DNA of 64,000 nt from Nesterenkonia cremea (lineage in GTDB: Bacteria > Actinomycetota > Actinomycetes > Actinomycetales > Micrococcaceae), in assembly GCF_014642675.1 (NCBI RefSeq), contig NZ_BMIS01000003.1, positions 1-64,000 on the forward strand, in the 5' to 3' direction. The translations under genes were made by a program, and so were the position numbers. The first letter of the stretch is position 1, and every line of letters starts with the position of its first letter. Below the pieces are notes generated by a model, which worked only from the letters and a program-made list of their open reading frames with translations, searched no databases and was not told where the DNA came from. Below are positions 7,757 to 18,098 of the stretch, piece by piece.

Positions 7757-10021
7757 TCACTCAGCGTCCTCAGCCACCACAGTGTTCACGGAGGTGGACT
7801 CCTCGGAGTCCTTCTCCTCGTCCACCACGGGTGCCAGGGAGAGCTTGCCGCGGTCGTCGATCTTGGTGATCTCCACCTGCAGCTTCTGACCCACACCGAC
7901 CACGTCCTCGACGTCGTCCACGCGCTTGCCGTCGTTGAGCTTGCGCAGCTCGCTGATGTGCAGCAGGCCGTCCTTGCCTGGGGTCAGGGAGATGAACGCG
8001 CCGAAGCTGGTCAGCTTCACCACGGTGCCCAGATACCGCTCGCCCGCCTCGGGGACGGTCGGGTTGGCGATCGCGTTGATCGCCGAACGGGCTGCCTCAG
8101 CGGAATCGCCGTCGGTGGCGCCGATCAGCACGGTGCCGTCATCCTCGATGGAGATGTCGGTGCCGGTGTCCTCCTGGATCTGGTTGATCATCTTGCCCTT
8201 CGGGCCGATGACCTCACCGATCTTGTCCACCGGCACGGAGACCGAGATGATGCGCGGGGCGGTCATCGCCATCTCGTCCGGGCCGTCGATGGCCGCGGTC
8301 AGCACACCCAGGATGTGCAGACGAGCCTCACGGGCCTGCTTCAGCGCTGCCGAGAGCACGGAGGCGGGGATGCCGTCCAGCTTGGTGTCCAGCTGGATGG
8401 CGGTGACGAACTCCTCGGTGCCTGCGACCTTGAAGTCCATGTCGCCGAAGGCATCCTCGGCGCCCAGGATGTCGGTCAGGGCTGCGTAGCGGGTCTCGCC
8501 GTCGACCTCGTCGGAGACCAGGCCCATGGCGATGCCGGCCACCGGTGCCTTCAGCGGCACACCTGCGTTGAGCAGGGACAGCGTGGAGGCGCAGACCGAG
8601 CCCATGGAGGTGGAGCCGTTGGAGCCCAGAGCCTCGGAGACCTGACGGATCGCGTAGGGGAACTCCTCGCGGGAGGGCAGCACCGGGGTGATGGCGCGCT
8701 CTGCCAGAGCACCGTGGCCGATCTCGCGGCGCTTGGGCGAGCCCACGCGGCCGGTCTCACCCACGGAGTAGGGCGGGAAGTTGTAGTTGTGCATGTACCG
8801 CTTGGTGGTCTCCGGCGACAGGCTGTCGATGGTCTGCTCCATCTTCAGCATGTTCAGCGTGGTGATGCCCAGGATCTGGGTCTCGCCGCGCTCGAAGATC
8901 GCCGAGCCGTGCACGCGCGGGATGACCTCGACCTCTGCGGTGAGCTGGCGGATGTCCGCCAGGCCGCGGCCGTCGATGCGGACCTGATCGCGCAGGATGC
9001 GCTGGCGGATGACCTGCTTGGTCACCGAGCCCAGAGCCTTGGAGATCTCGCCCTCGCGGCCCTCGAACTCCTTGCCCTCGCCGGCCAGCTGCTCGAGCAC
9101 CTCAGCCTTGAGGTCCTCATCGGCGTTCTGGCGCTCCTGCTTGTCGGCGATCTGGTAGATGCTGGAGAGCTTCTCCTCAGCAACGCCCTTCACAGCCTCC
9201 AGCACGTCGTCCTGGTAGTCCTGGAAGGTCGGAACCTCCACGGGCTCCTTGCCGGCGCGCTGGACCAGATCTGCCTGAGCCTCGCACAGGACCTTGATGA
9301 ACGGCTTGGCGGCCTCCAGGCCCTCAGCCACGATGTCCTCGGTAGGAGCAGTGCGGCCCTGGGTCTTGATCAGGTTCCAGGAGCTGTCGGTGGCCTCTGC
9401 CTCAACCATCATGACGGCGATGTCATCGCCGGCCACGCGGCCTGCCACGACCATGTTGAAGACGGCGTTCTTCAGCTGGGAGTGCTTGGGGAAGGCCACC
9501 CACTGGGCCTCGCCCTGACCATCGTCGATCAGTGCCACACGCACGCCGCCGATCGGGCCGGAGAACGGCAGACCGGAGAGCTGGGTGGACAGCGAGGCAC
9601 CGTTGATGGCGACCACGTCGTAGAGGTCATCGGGGTTGATGGCCATGATGGTCTCGACCACCTGGACCTCGTTGCGGATGCCCTTCTTGAAGGCCGGACG
9701 CAGCGGACGGTCGATCAGACGAGCGGCCAGCGTGGCGTCAGTGGTGGGGCGCCCCTCGCGGCGGAAGAAGCTGCCGGGGATGCGGCCTGCGGCGTACATA
9801 CGCTCTTCGATGTCCACCGTCAGCGGGAAGAAGTCGAAGCCTTCGCGCGGGTGGCGGCCGACGGAGGTGGCCGAGAGCAGCGTGGTCTCCTCATCGAGGG
9901 TGACCACTGCGGAGCCGGCGGCCTGCTTGGCGAGGCGGCCGGTCTCGAAACGGATGGTGCGGGAGCCGAAACGACCGTTGTCGATCACGGCTTCTGCATA
10001 GTGAACCTCGGGACCCTGCAT
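7757..10021 (-). CDS. pnp: Polyribonucleotide nucleotidyltransferase (PNPase)
   Basis: The protein has 754 residues. It degrades RNA 3' to 5' using phosphate and is a core RNA-decay enzyme. Two RNase PH-like halves are visible, the second with the [14 protein letters not shown] active-site region, then a KH domain ([15 protein letters not shown]...) and an S1 domain ([22 protein letters not shown]). The start at 10021 follows GGAG by 9 nt; the in-frame stretch further upstream is not PNPase-like. It lies downstream of rpsO on the same strand, the conserved rpsO-pnp order, but a terminator-like hairpin lies between them. The C-terminus is acidic ([10 protein letters not shown]..). Confidence 0.98.
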   Translation of the reverse strand: MQGPEVHYAEAVIDNGRFGSRTIRFETGRLAKQAAGSAVVTLDEETTLLSATSVGRHPREGFDFFPLTVDIEERMYAAGRIPGSFFRREGRPTTDATLAARLIDRPLRPAFKKGIRNEVQVVETIMAINPDDLYDVVAINGASLSTQLSGLPFSGPIGGVRVALIDDGQGEAQWVAFPKHSQLKNAVFNMVVAGRVAGDDIAVMMVEAEATDSSWNLIKTQGRTAPTEDIVAEGLEAAKPFIKVLCEAQADLVQRAGKEPVEVPTFQDYQDDVLEAVKGVAEEKLSSIYQIADKQERQNADEDLKAEVLEQLAGEGKEFEGREGEISKALGSVTKQVIRQRILRDQVRIDGRGLADIRQLTAEVEVIPRVHGSAIFERGETQILGITTLNMLKMEQTIDSLSPETTKRYMHNYNFPPYSVGETGRVGSPKRREIGHGALAERAITPVLPSREEFPYAIRQVSEALGSNGSTSMGSVCASTLSLLNAGVPLKAPVAGIAMGLVSDEVDGETRYAALTDILGAEDAFGDMDFKVAGTEEFVTAIQLDTKLDGIPASVLSAALKQAREARLHILGVLTAAIDGPDEMAMTAPRIISVSVPVDKIGEVIGPKGKMINQIQEDTGTDISIEDDGTVLIGATDGDSAEAARSAINAIANPTVPEAGERYLGTVVKLTSFGAFISLTPGKDGLLHISELRKLNDGKRVDDVEDVVGVGQKLQVEITKIDDRGKLSLAPVVDEEKDSEESTSVNTVVAEDAE

Positions 10022-10215
10022 GGCAGGTGTCTCCTCTCTGTTGTTGAGTGTTGCAGTGCAGCACACGGCTGCAGGCACCACAGCTGAGAGGAAGATGTGT
10101 ATGACGGCCTTCGATCGAAGCCCACGGGCGCGGGAACACTCACGCCTCCCGTAAGCCACTACCGAGGACCGGGCATACAGTCTCTCAGCGGGTGCTCCAC
10201 CTAGTCTCGCACACA

Positions 10216-10249
10216 AAACGGGTGGCCCCTAAGCAGGGACCACCCGTTT
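10216..10249 (-). terminator. Rho-independent-like terminator after rpsO
   Basis: AAACGGGTGG at 10216-10225 pairs with CCACCCGTTT at 10240-10249, with further CCCT/AGGG pairing inside. Read on the minus strand, the stem is followed by a short T-rich stretch. It lies 44 bp after the rpsO stop and may set the ratio of rpsO to pnp transcripts. Confidence 0.8.
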
Positions 10250-10292
10250 CGGCTTGGTGATCAGCGTTTGACGCTGAAGCTCTTCGCTGGGA

Positions 10293-10562
10293 TCAGCGAC
10301 GCAGACCCAGACGCTTGATCAGCGTACGGTAGCGCTCGATGTCCTTGCGCTCAAGGTAGTTGAGCAGACGACGACGGCGACCCACCAGCAGCATCAGACC
10401 ACGACGGGTGTGGTGATCCTGCTTGTGCTCCTTCAGGTGCTCGGTGAGGTCGGAGATCCGACGAGTCAGCACTGCAACCTGGACCTCGGGCGAACCGGTG
10501 TCGCCCTCCTTAGTTGCATGCTCCTTGATGATCTCCTGCTTGACAGCGGGATCCAAAGCCAT
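10293..10562 (-). CDS. rpsO: 30S ribosomal protein S15
   Basis: The 89-residue protein has the usual length and the family signature ([28 protein letters not shown], then RR.LLNYL). S15 binds 16S rRNA early in 30S assembly. AGGAG lies 7 nt before ATG 10562, and that ribosome site can pair with an upstream segment (see the leader entry). Confidence 0.98.
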   Translation of the reverse strand: MALDPAVKQEIIKEHATKEGDTGSPEVQVAVLTRRISDLTEHLKEHKQDHHTRRGLMLLVGRRRRLLNYLERKDIERYRTLIKRLGLRR

Positions 10563-10564
10563 GG

Positions 10565-10622
10565 AAAAGCTCCTTATTCGATGTGCCGCGACAAAGACCG
10601 AGCTTTGCCCTCAGCTGAGGGC
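10565..10622 (-). promoter_or_regulatory. Possible structured rpsO leader that can hide the ribosome site
   Basis: On the minus strand AAAGCTC (complement of 10600-10606) is complementary to GAGCTTT (complement of 10566-10572), which overlaps the AGGAG of rpsO. Just upstream is a perfect 16-bp palindrome, GCCCTCAGCTGAGGGC (10607-10622). S15 is known to repress its own translation through mRNA leader structures in several bacteria, so a similar role is plausible but unproven. Confidence 0.4.
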
Positions 10623-10740
10623 CAGGGACCGGCGCCAGCCACCGCGGACTGCAGCATGGCGGAAGTCATCAGATGACAACCCCACTACTATACAGAGTTC
10701 TGCCCGGGTACACCAGGGCCCAGGCTCCGGTCAGCAGACC

Positions 10741-11676
10741 TCAGCCAGCGGGCCGCAGCTGAGCCGCATGCAAGGCTGTGATCATCGGCAGCTCCAACAC
10801 ATCCTCCTCGGCCAGCCCCCGCTCGCGCAGCAGGTAGTCCTCCAGGTTCCCCCGACGCCGGATGCGGTCCTCCTCCGAGGCCGAGAGCCAGGAGCTCAGT
10901 GTGGTGGCATAGCGGAAGATCTCCGCCACGCTCAGACTGCGGCTCCAGCGGTGCTCAGTGGTCTGCACCGGTCCGAAGAGCTCAGCATCCAGCGTGGGCC
11001 TCCACTGCGGCCGGTAGACATCCCCAGCCCGCATGATCCGGGTCAGCCGATGGACGGTCTCATCGCTGGTGTCCAGATAGTTCCAGATCAGCGCCAGCTG
11101 ACCGCCGTCGATCAGCAGTCGGCGCACCTCCTGCTGAACCGCCCCGGCGTCGAACCAATGCCAGGCCTGAGCGGCGACGACGACGTCGGCACTCCCCCGC
11201 TCCAGCCCGGTCTCCTCCGCCGGAGCGCCGGTGATGCGCAGCCTGCTCTGCAGGGCTGTGTCTTCCTGCTGGTCCTGATGCTGCACCGACTGTGCCAGCA
11301 CTTCGGTCATCGCCTGACTGGGCTCCACCGCATGGACCTGCGCCCCGCGACAGAGCAGCTGGCGGCTCAGGATGCCGGTGCCCGCACCCAGGTCCACGAT
11401 CCGCGGCGCGGAAGACTGCGCCGCTGTGCTCCCCTGCTCAACACAACCCCGCGCAGCGCCCTCCCCCAGCGCGAGGATCTGCTGGACTGCTGCCGCGGGG
11501 TAGCGGGGGCGCAGCGCATCGTATTCCCAGGCCTCCTCCACCGACTGCTGGTCCGCAAAGGAGCTGCCGAGCTGCCGGCGTCGGGACTCACTGGTGATCA
11601 GCGGATCAGCATCACTGCGCCGCTTGGGACGGTTGCGGGCTTCACCGCCGCTGCGCGGACTGTGGGACTCAGTCAC
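10741..11676 (-). CDS. SAM-dependent class I methyltransferase
   Basis: The protein has 311 residues. It has SAM-binding motif I (IVDLGAGTGILSRQLL, about residues 91-106), an acidic end of strand 2 (VHAVEPS) and AQAWHWFD, typical of the Methyltransf_11 group. The first 45 residues are basic and hydrophilic. The target molecule cannot be inferred. The GTG start at 11676 lies 7 nt after GAGGGG and 11 bp after the ribF stop, so it probably belongs to the ribF transcript. Members of this family are often annotated only as generic methyltransferases. Confidence 0.85.
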   Translation of the reverse strand: MTESHSPRSGGEARNRPKRRSDADPLITSESRRRQLGSSFADQQSVEEAWEYDALRPRYPAAAVQQILALGEGAARGCVEQGSTAAQSSAPRIVDLGAGTGILSRQLLCRGAQVHAVEPSQAMTEVLAQSVQHQDQQEDTALQSRLRITGAPAEETGLERGSADVVVAAQAWHWFDAGAVQQEVRRLLIDGGQLALIWNYLDTSDETVHRLTRIMRAGDVYRPQWRPTLDAELFGPVQTTEHRWSRSLSVAEIFRYATTLSSWLSASEEDRIRRRGNLEDYLLRERGLAEEDVLELPMITALHAAQLRPAG

Positions 11677-11687
11677 CGCGGAACCCC

Positions 11688-12692
11688 TCAGGCGGCGGTG
11701 CTGTCCGAGGCCGCAGAGGGCTGGGACACCTGTCCGGGCCAGGTCTGGGCCAGGACGTCGCGGGCATCGCAGACGTCCTGGGTCATCTGCTCCACCAGCT
11801 TCTCCACGCCCTCATAGGCGACCATGCCACGCAGCCGCTGGACGAACTCCACGCGGACGACCTGGCCGTAGAGGTCGAAGTCCTCGATCTTCTCCTCCGG
11901 GCGGTCGATCACATGGGATTCCACCACACGCTCGATGCCGTCGAAGGTGGGGTTGGAACCCACTGAGATCGCAGCCGGCCAGTATTTGCCGTGCTCATCC
12001 ACGAACCATCCGGCGTAGACGCCGTCGGCGGGGATCATGCCCTCAGCATCGGAGCCGAGGTTGGCGGTGGGGAATCCGAGCTCGCGGCCGCGGGCGGCAC
12101 CATGGACCACAGTGCCCAGCACCGAATGGGGCCGGCCGAGCACCTCGCAGGCGCTGGTGACATCGCCCTCGCGCAGGGCCTCACGCACCCAGGTGGAGGA
12201 GCAGCGGCGGTCGGTGGAGGCTGAATAGTCCTCCACCCCCACCACAGAGAAGCCGTAGCGCTGGCCCAGCTCCACCATGGTCTCGAAGGTTCCGGAGTTT
12301 CCCTGACCGAAGCGCACATCGTGACCGACCACCACCACAGCGGCGCGCAGGGCGTCCACCAGATAGGTCCTCACGAACTCCTCGGCGGTCAGCGCCGCCA
12401 GGTCCAGGGTGTAGTGGAGCATGAGCAGCCCCTCGAGGCCGTTGGCCTGAAGCCGGCGCATCTTCTCCGTGACGCCGGTCAGCATCTCGGGGCAGTCCTC
12501 CGGGCGGTGGACCTGCAGCGGATGCGGGTCGAAGGAGATCGCCACAGAGGCCGCGTCATGCTCGCAGGCGGCTGCGACCAGCTGGTTCAGAACATGCTGA
12601 TGACCCAGGTGGACGCCGTCGAAGTTGCCGATGGTCACCGCCGTCGGACCGAGCGCGGCGGGGACCTCCTGCAGGCCATTCCAGATGTGCAC
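11688..12692 (-). CDS. ribF: Bifunctional riboflavin kinase / FAD synthetase
   Basis: The protein has 334 residues. It makes FMN and then FAD from riboflavin. The N-terminal adenylyltransferase domain shows GNFDGVHLGHQ (about residues 22-32) and the ISFDPHP motif; the C-terminal kinase domain shows GRELGFPTANL and the strand with PADGVYAGW. The length is normal. A GTG start is used. It follows two membrane-protein genes and precedes the methyltransferase, all on the minus strand downstream of truB, a usual actinobacterial position. Confidence 0.97.
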   Translation of the reverse strand: MHIWNGLQEVPAALGPTAVTIGNFDGVHLGHQHVLNQLVAAACEHDAASVAISFDPHPLQVHRPEDCPEMLTGVTEKMRRLQANGLEGLLMLHYTLDLAALTAEEFVRTYLVDALRAAVVVVGHDVRFGQGNSGTFETMVELGQRYGFSVVGVEDYSASTDRRCSSTWVREALREGDVTSACEVLGRPHSVLGTVVHGAARGRELGFPTANLGSDAEGMIPADGVYAGWFVDEHGKYWPAAISVGSNPTFDGIERVVESHVIDRPEEKIEDFDLYGQVVRVEFVQRLRGMVAYEGVEKLVEQMTQDVCDARDVLAQTWPGQVSQPSAASDSTAA

Positions 12693-12696
12693 GGAT

Positions 12697-13134
12697 CTAC
12701 TGTACAGTCCGGTGGCGCAGCAGCCAGAACAGCCCCACGAACGGCAGGATCAGCGGGATGTAGCCGTAGCCCTGACCGAAGTGGGACCACACGGTGGCCT
12801 CGTTGAACAGCTCCGGGTCCAGCACAGTCCAGAGCCCGATGCCGATCACTCCGGCCATCTCCACCAGCACAGCCACCAGGGCCACCAGCCAGGCGGTGTG
12901 CCCGCGGCGGGCCAGAGCCACAGTGGCCAGGATGTAGACCGCGGCGGCGAAGGCGCTCAGCAGATACGCCACCGGGGAATCCTCGAAGTGCACGACGATC
13001 TGGTACAGCGCCCGGGCGAAGGAGGAGATCGCGAAGATTCCATAGGCGGTGATGATCAGCATGCCGATCCCGCGGTTGCGCGGCGTAGGGCCGGCCACCT
13101 GCTGGCCGGCGTCGGGCTGGCTGAACCTGCTCAT
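12697..13134 (-). CDS. Conserved four-helix membrane protein, unknown function
   Basis: The protein has 145 residues. It has a hydrophilic N-terminus and about four hydrophobic segments (GIGMLIITAYGIFAISSF, AYLLSAFAAAVYILATVAL, AWLVALVAVLVEMAGVIGIG, YIPLILPFVGLFWLL). ATG 13134 overlaps the stop of the upstream membrane-protein gene by 4 bp (ATGA), suggesting coupled translation; an in-frame ATG at 13149 is less likely. The pair sits between truB and ribF, a position where similar small membrane proteins occur in related actinobacteria. Function is unknown. Confidence 0.8.
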   Translation of the reverse strand: MSRFSQPDAGQQVAGPTPRNRGIGMLIITAYGIFAISSFARALYQIVVHFEDSPVAYLLSAFAAAVYILATVALARRGHTAWLVALVAVLVEMAGVIGIGLWTVLDPELFNEATVWSHFGQGYGYIPLILPFVGLFWLLRHRTVQ

Positions 13135-13496
13135 AGGGCGCTCCCCCACCAGATCTCTTCGAGCCGATAGACCATCACGAAGACCACCAGCCCCACAAAG
13201 CTCATCACCAGGTTGGACCAGCGGGTCTTATCGATCACCGCCCAGATGAACACGCCGATGGGCAGGATCAGGGCGGTCAGCACATACCCCCAGAACTCCC
13301 AGACCTCACCGACCACCGAGGCCCCGCCGGACTGGCGGACCGCGGCGTAGCCGGCATAGGCGAAGAGGTAGAGCTCGATGACGGCCAGGCTGATGATCGC
13401 CGAATCCGCGGGGTGGCGCCGCACAGCCGTCATCACCCAGCAGATGAGGGCGGATGCCGCACAGATCACGGTGCCGATGATGAACATCGCCGTCAT
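13131..13496 (-). CDS. Conserved membrane protein (DUF-type), partner of the next gene
   Basis: The protein has 121 residues with four predicted helices (FIIGTVICAASALICWVM, AIISLAVIELYLFAYAGYAA, VLTALILPIGVFIWAVI, LVMSFVGLVVFVMVY). GAGGAG precedes ATG 13496 by 5 nt. Its stop overlaps the start of the following membrane-protein gene, so the two are probably made together and may interact. I do not recognise a characterised family. Confidence 0.8.
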   Translation of the reverse strand: MTAMFIIGTVICAASALICWVMTAVRRHPADSAIISLAVIELYLFAYAGYAAVRQSGGASVVGEVWEFWGYVLTALILPIGVFIWAVIDKTRWSNLVMSFVGLVVFVMVYRLEEIWWGSAL

Positions 13497-13548
13497 AGGG
13501 ACTCCTCTGCGGACATGCCTTCAGGCGCCGGGATCACGGCACCTGCGT

Positions 13549-14559
13549 TCACTGGGCGGCGAACACCAGCTCCGGCTTCGCCTGGAACATCTTAGCCTCT
13601 GCCGCATCCGGCGAGGACGAGGCGCCCTTCTTGGCGGGGACATCCGTGAGCAAGGCCACGAGCGCACCGTCCGGGCCGAAGGCCGCAGTCAGTCCCTCGC
13701 GGCGCCCCTTGGCATCGGCGATGGTCTCTCCGCTGGGCTGAACCACCTCGGCATCGGCCGAGGCGGTGATCCGCCGGCCGTGCCCCAGGTTGAAAGCCTC
13801 CTCCTCGGTGAGCTGCCGGGCCGGGAAGAGCTGTGCGGCGGCCTCAGCCAGACCGATGTAGCCGAAGTCCTCCCCCAGCTGCTCCAGAGTCAGCGTCTGA
13901 TCGATGCTGTAGGGCCCGACGGCGGCGCGGCGCAGCGCGGTCAGATGACCGCCGGTCCCCAGGATCTCGCCGAGATCCCGGGCCAGGGCGCGCACATAGG
14001 TGCCCGAAGAGACCCGGACCTCCACGTCGACGTCCACCGTCTTGCCCTCGTCCAGGCGGCGGATGTCATGGACCTCGAAGCGCTCCACCGTCACCGGCCG
14101 GGCGTCCAGGGCCACCTCCTCGCCGGCGCGGGCGCGGTCATAGGAGCGCTTGCCGTCCACCTTGATAGCAGAGACGGTGCTGGGCACCTGCATGATCTCC
14201 CCGGTCAGCCGGGTCACGGCCTCATCGAGCTTCTCCGGGGTGACCGCATTGGCGAACCGGTTCTCCAGAACCTCGCCCTCGGCGTCGTCGGTGGTGGTGG
14301 TCTGACCCAGCCGCACCGTGGCGGTGTAGGTCTTGTCCACTCCGACGATGTGGGTCAGCAGCCGGGTGGCCCGGTTGATGCCCACCACCAGCACGCCGGT
14401 GGCCATAGGGTCCAGCGTGCCGGCGTGGCCGACCTTGCGGGTGCCGGCGAGCTTCCGGATCTTGCCGACGACGTCGTGGGAGGTCCAGCCGGCAGGCTTG
14501 TCCACCAGGACAAGACCTGAACCGACCTCGATCTCCTCAGGCCTCTGCTTCTTGCCCAT
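13549..14559 (-). CDS. truB: tRNA pseudouridine(55) synthase
   Basis: The protein has 336 residues. It converts U55 of tRNA to pseudouridine. The catalytic Asp is in GHAGTLDPMATGVL (about residues 45-58); VDKPAGWTSHDVV and the later SGTYVRALARDLG motif are also present. The C-terminal part beyond about 240 is a PUA-like domain typical of actinobacterial TruB. It starts 5 bp after the rbfA stop, and its likely ribosome site (GGGAG) lies inside the rbfA end. Confidence 0.97.
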   Translation of the reverse strand: MGKKQRPEEIEVGSGLVLVDKPAGWTSHDVVGKIRKLAGTRKVGHAGTLDPMATGVLVVGINRATRLLTHIVGVDKTYTATVRLGQTTTTDDAEGEVLENRFANAVTPEKLDEAVTRLTGEIMQVPSTVSAIKVDGKRSYDRARAGEEVALDARPVTVERFEVHDIRRLDEGKTVDVDVEVRVSSGTYVRALARDLGEILGTGGHLTALRRAAVGPYSIDQTLTLEQLGEDFGYIGLAEAAAQLFPARQLTEEEAFNLGHGRRITASADAEVVQPSGETIADAKGRREGLTAAFGPDGALVALLTDVPAKKGASSSPDAAEAKMFQAKPELVFAAQ

Positions 14560-14564
14560 GGAGA

Positions 14565-14993
14565 CTACTGATCTCCCTGGGACCGGTAGGGGGAATCCTC
14601 GGAGACCGGCTCTGCGCCCTCGCGCAGCTTCCGGACCTTCTCGTCCTGTTCGCGGGCCTTGCGGAGGATGTCCTCCAGGTGCTCGGCCTGCTCCGGGATC
14701 TCATCCGGGACGAACTCCAGGGTGGGGGTCAGCCGGATGTTCAGCTGACGTCCCATCTCATGCCGCAGCACGCCCCGGTTGGCGTCCAGGACCTCCTCGG
14801 CACCGGCCTTGGCGTCCTCGTCGGAGGCCATGACCGTGTAGTAGACGGTGGCGTGCTGCAGGTCGTTGGTGACCCGGGAATCGGTCACTGTGATGAGCTC
14901 AGCACGCTCATCCTTGACCCGGCTGCGCAGGGCCTCCGCGATGATGACCTTGATGCGCTGGGCAAGCCGTGCCGCGCGTGCTGGATCAGCCAT
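14565..14993 (-). CDS. rbfA: 30S ribosome-binding factor A
   Basis: The protein has 142 residues. It assists late 16S rRNA maturation and cold adaptation. The family pattern (ADPARAARLAQRIKVIIAE at the N-terminus, ITVTDSRVTNDLQHATVYYT in the middle, RLTPTLEFVPDE near the end) is clear. A charged tail of about 25 residues follows the domain. It lies between infB and truB as in most bacteria. Confidence 0.97.
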   Translation of the reverse strand: MADPARAARLAQRIKVIIAEALRSRVKDERAELITVTDSRVTNDLQHATVYYTVMASDEDAKAGAEEVLDANRGVLRHEMGRQLNIRLTPTLEFVPDEIPEQAEHLEDILRKAREQDEKVRKLREGAEPVSEDSPYRSQGDQ

Positions 14994-15033
14994 GATGCGC
15001 TCCTTCGTGTGTACGTTCGGTCTCAGCCTAGAA

Positions 15034-15077
15034 CACGAGCGCCGGACCCCGCGTCTGCAGCGGGATCCGGCGTCGTG
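15034..15077 (-). terminator. GC-rich hairpin between infB and rbfA
   Basis: CGCCGGA (15040-15046) pairs with TCCGGCG (15066-15072), with CCCGC/GCGGG inside and CACG/CGTG outside. There is no T-run after it on the minus strand, so it may be a partial terminator, a pause site or an RNA stability element rather than a full stop. Confidence 0.4.
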
Positions 15078-15092
15078 GTGAGAGTGTCCTGA

Positions 15093-17951
15093 TCAGACGC
15101 GCGGGATCTCGCGCATCTCCCAGGTCTCGATGATGTCGCCTTCCTGGATGTCGTTGAAGGTACCCAGACCGATACCACACTCGAAGCCGTCGCGGACCTC
15201 GGTGGCGTCGTCCTTGTAGCGCTTCAGCGACTCGATGGCCAGCTTCTCGGAGACCACCTTGCCGTCGCGCACCAGACGGGCCTTGGCGTTGCGGCGGATG
15301 ATGCCCGAGCGGACGATCGAACCGGCGATGTTGCCGAACTTGGAGGAGCGGAAGACCTCGCGGATCTCTGCCGATCCCAGCTCGACCTCCTCGTACTCCG
15401 GCTTGAGCATGCCCTTCAGCGCTGCCTCGATGTCATCGATGGCTGCGTAGATGACCGAGTAGAAGCGCATGTCCACGCCCTCACGGTCGGCCAGCTCGAT
15501 GACGCGCTCGGCCGGGCGGACGTTGAAGCCGACGATGACGGCGTCGTCCACAGTAGCCAGGTTGACGTCGTTCTGGGTGATCGCGCCCACGCCGCGGTGG
15601 ATGACCCGCAGCTGGACCTCGTCGCCCACATCGATGCCCATGAGCGCATCCTCCAGGGCCTCCACAGCACCGGAGACGTCGCCCTTGATGATGAGGTTGA
15701 GGGTGTCGATCTTGCCCTCGGCCACCACCTGGTCGAAGTTCTCCAGGGAGACGCGCTTGCGGCGCTTGGCCAGCATGGCGTTGCGCTCGACCGCCTCACG
15801 CTTCTCAGCGATCTGGCGTGCGGTGCGGTCCTCCTCGGTGGAGAGGAAGGAGTCGCCGGCGCGCGGCACATTGGACAGGCCCAGGACCTGGACCGGACGC
15901 GACGGTCCGGCCTCCGCGACTGCCTCGCCGTTCTCGTCGAACATCGCACGGACACGTCCGAATGCAGTGCCGACCACCATGTTGTCGCCGACCTTCAGCG
16001 TGCCGGACTGCACCAGGACGGTGGCCACAGGCCCGCGTCCCTTGTCCAGGTTGGCCTCGATGGCCACACCACGTGCTTCCTTGTCCGGGTTGGCCTGAAG
16101 CTCCAGAGCCGCGTCGGAGGTCAGCAGGACTGCCTCGAGCAGCTCCTCGATGTTGAGGTTCTGGCGTGCGGAGACGTCGACGAACATGACATCGCCGCCG
16201 TACTCCTCGGGCACCAGCTCGTACTCGGTGAGCTGACCGCGGATCTTGTCCGGGGAGGCCCCCTCCTTATCGATCTTGTTGACCGCGACCACCACCGGAA
16301 CACCGGCGGCCTTGGCGTGGTTCAGCGCCTCCACCGTCTGCGGCATGACGCCGTCGTCGGCGGCGACCACCAGCACGGCGATGTCGGTGACCTTGGCACC
16401 ACGGGCACGCATAGCGGTGAACGCCTCGTGACCCGGGGTGTCGATGAAGGTGAGCTTGCGCTCCTCGCCCTCGTGAGGGACATCCACCTGGTACGCACCG
16501 ATGTGCTGGGTGATGCCGCCGTGCTCGCCCTCGGTGACCTTGGAGGAGCGGACGGCATCCAGCAGACGGGTCTTACCGTGGTCGACGTGACCCATCACGG
16601 TCACCACCGGAGCACGGGGCTCCAGGTCCTCGTCGGACTCGGCGGCGGCCTCGTTCTCCAAGTTGATGTCGAAGGACTCGAGCAGCTCCCGGTCCTCATC
16701 CTCCGGAGAGACGATCTGGACCTTATAGCCCAGCTCCTCGCCGAGCAGCTGGAAGGTCTCCTCGTCCAGGGACTGGTTGGCGGTGGCCATCTCGCCGAGC
16801 TTCATCAGCACGGTGACCAGCGCTGCCGGCTCCGCTCCGATCTTCTCGGCGAAGTCGGCCAGAGAGGAGCCGCGGCGCAGACGCAGAACGGTGTTGCCGT
16901 CGCCCTTGGGGACGCGGACGCCGCCGATCTCGCGGGTCTGACGCTGCTCCATCTCTGCGCGCTTGGCGCGCTTCGACTTACGGCTCTTGGAGCGGGACGG
17001 ACCGCCGCGCCCGAAGGCACCTGCGGCACCGCCGCGACCACGGCCTCCGCGACCGCGCGGCGGACCGCCGCCCGGGGCACCGCCGCCGGGACCGCCACCG
17101 GGTCCACGGCCTCCGCCGGGACCACCGGGGGCCTGGCCGGGAACCATGGAGGGCTTGGGAGCGCCGCCGGGACGCGGGCCCGGCTTGGGGCCGCCGGGAC
17201 GGGGAGCACCCTGGCCGCCCTGACCGCCGCGCTGACCACCAGCAGGTGCGCCCGGGCGGGGACCTCCCTGACCACCCTGGCCGCCGCGCGGACGCGGGCC
17301 GCCCTGACCGCCGCCGCGCTCAGTGCGCATGCCCTGCTGCGAGGCGAAGGGGTTGTTGCCCGGACGCGGCCCCGGCCGGGGACCGGGACGCGGAGCCGGA
17401 CGCTCGGAGCTCATGCCCTGCGAGGAGGAGAACGGGTTGTTTCCCGGGCGGGGACCGCCAGGCTTCGGAGCCGAAGACTTCTTCTCACCGGACTCGCCGG
17501 AGACGTCAGTCTCAGGCTTCTGACCGGGCTTGGGTGCGGCGTCGCCGCTCTTCTGCGCATCCTCAGCCTTGGCGGAGGACTGACCGGCCGCGCCGCCACC
17601 GGGCTTCGGTGCAGGCTTGGGGCCGGGCTTGGCAGCCGGCTTGGGCTTCTCGGCGGCCGGAGCCTCCTCAGAGGCCTCTGCGGCAGGAGCCTTCTCGGCC
17701 TCCTGTGCGGGTGCAGCCTCAGCAGCCGGGGCCTCCTCCTTCTTCTTGGGAGCAGGCTTGGGTGCGGACTTCTTGTCACCGCCCTTCTCGGCGGCGTCGG
17801 GGTAGGCGGCACGCAGCTTCTTGGCTACGGGCGGCTCCACCGTGGAGGACGGGGACTTGACGAACTCCCCCATGTCCTGAAGTTTTGCAAGTGCTTCTTT
17901 GGAAGTGATACCGAGCTCTTTGGCGAGCTCGTGCACGCGGGCCTTGGCCAC
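15093..17951 (-). CDS. infB: Translation initiation factor IF-2
   Basis: The protein has 952 residues. This GTPase brings fMet-tRNA to the 30S subunit. An N-terminal IF2_N domain (1-50) is followed by about 280 residues of low complexity: Lys/Ala/Glu/Pro-rich to about 165, then Gly/Pro/Arg/Gln-rich to about 330. The conserved core has a second IF2_N (about 350-410), the G1 motif GHVDHGKT (about 454-461), the DTPGHE G3 motif, the NKID G4 motif and C-terminal beta-barrel domains. A GTG start at 17951 follows AGGAG by 5 nt. Long disordered linkers are usual in high-GC actinobacteria. Confidence 0.98.
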   Translation of the reverse strand: MAKARVHELAKELGITSKEALAKLQDMGEFVKSPSSTVEPPVAKKLRAAYPDAAEKGGDKKSAPKPAPKKKEEAPAAEAAPAQEAEKAPAAEASEEAPAAEKPKPAAKPGPKPAPKPGGGAAGQSSAKAEDAQKSGDAAPKPGQKPETDVSGESGEKKSSAPKPGGPRPGNNPFSSSQGMSSERPAPRPGPRPGPRPGNNPFASQQGMRTERGGGQGGPRPRGGQGGQGGPRPGAPAGGQRGGQGGQGAPRPGGPKPGPRPGGAPKPSMVPGQAPGGPGGGRGPGGGPGGGAPGGGPPRGRGGRGRGGAAGAFGRGGPSRSKSRKSKRAKRAEMEQRQTREIGGVRVPKGDGNTVLRLRRGSSLADFAEKIGAEPAALVTVLMKLGEMATANQSLDEETFQLLGEELGYKVQIVSPEDEDRELLESFDINLENEAAAESDEDLEPRAPVVTVMGHVDHGKTRLLDAVRSSKVTEGEHGGITQHIGAYQVDVPHEGEERKLTFIDTPGHEAFTAMRARGAKVTDIAVLVVAADDGVMPQTVEALNHAKAAGVPVVVAVNKIDKEGASPDKIRGQLTEYELVPEEYGGDVMFVDVSARQNLNIEELLEAVLLTSDAALELQANPDKEARGVAIEANLDKGRGPVATVLVQSGTLKVGDNMVVGTAFGRVRAMFDENGEAVAEAGPSRPVQVLGLSNVPRAGDSFLSTEEDRTARQIAEKREAVERNAMLAKRRKRVSLENFDQVVAEGKIDTLNLIIKGDVSGAVEALEDALMGIDVGDEVQLRVIHRGVGAITQNDVNLATVDDAVIVGFNVRPAERVIELADREGVDMRFYSVIYAAIDDIEAALKGMLKPEYEEVELGSAEIREVFRSSKFGNIAGSIVRSGIIRRNAKARLVRDGKVVSEKLAIESLKRYKDDATEVRDGFECGIGLGTFNDIQEGDIIETWEMREIPRV

Positions 17952-18098
17952 TTTTCTCCTGTTCTGGCCCGCACGATGCCCCGCCGATCATCAGCGGGGC
18001 TGATATCAGCGGTTCACCGGAGACGAGCCGTGTGACTGATTCTGATCCGTGACGGAGTTACACAGGTGTGTCATCACTGGGCACTCATCCGTCGATGC

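Noticed and set aside
7712..10087. Long open frame (about 790 codons) opposite pnp
   Set aside because: It mirrors pnp codon structure, has His/Leu/Gly-rich nonsense composition and no ribosome site; antisense shadow of a high-GC gene.
17978..18000. GCCCCGC/GCGGGGC hairpin upstream of infB
   Set aside because: Short stem in very GC-rich sequence with no T-run or conserved context; not called.
15597..18035. Long open frame opposite infB
   Set aside because: Low-complexity antisense of the IF-2 linker; no family resemblance.
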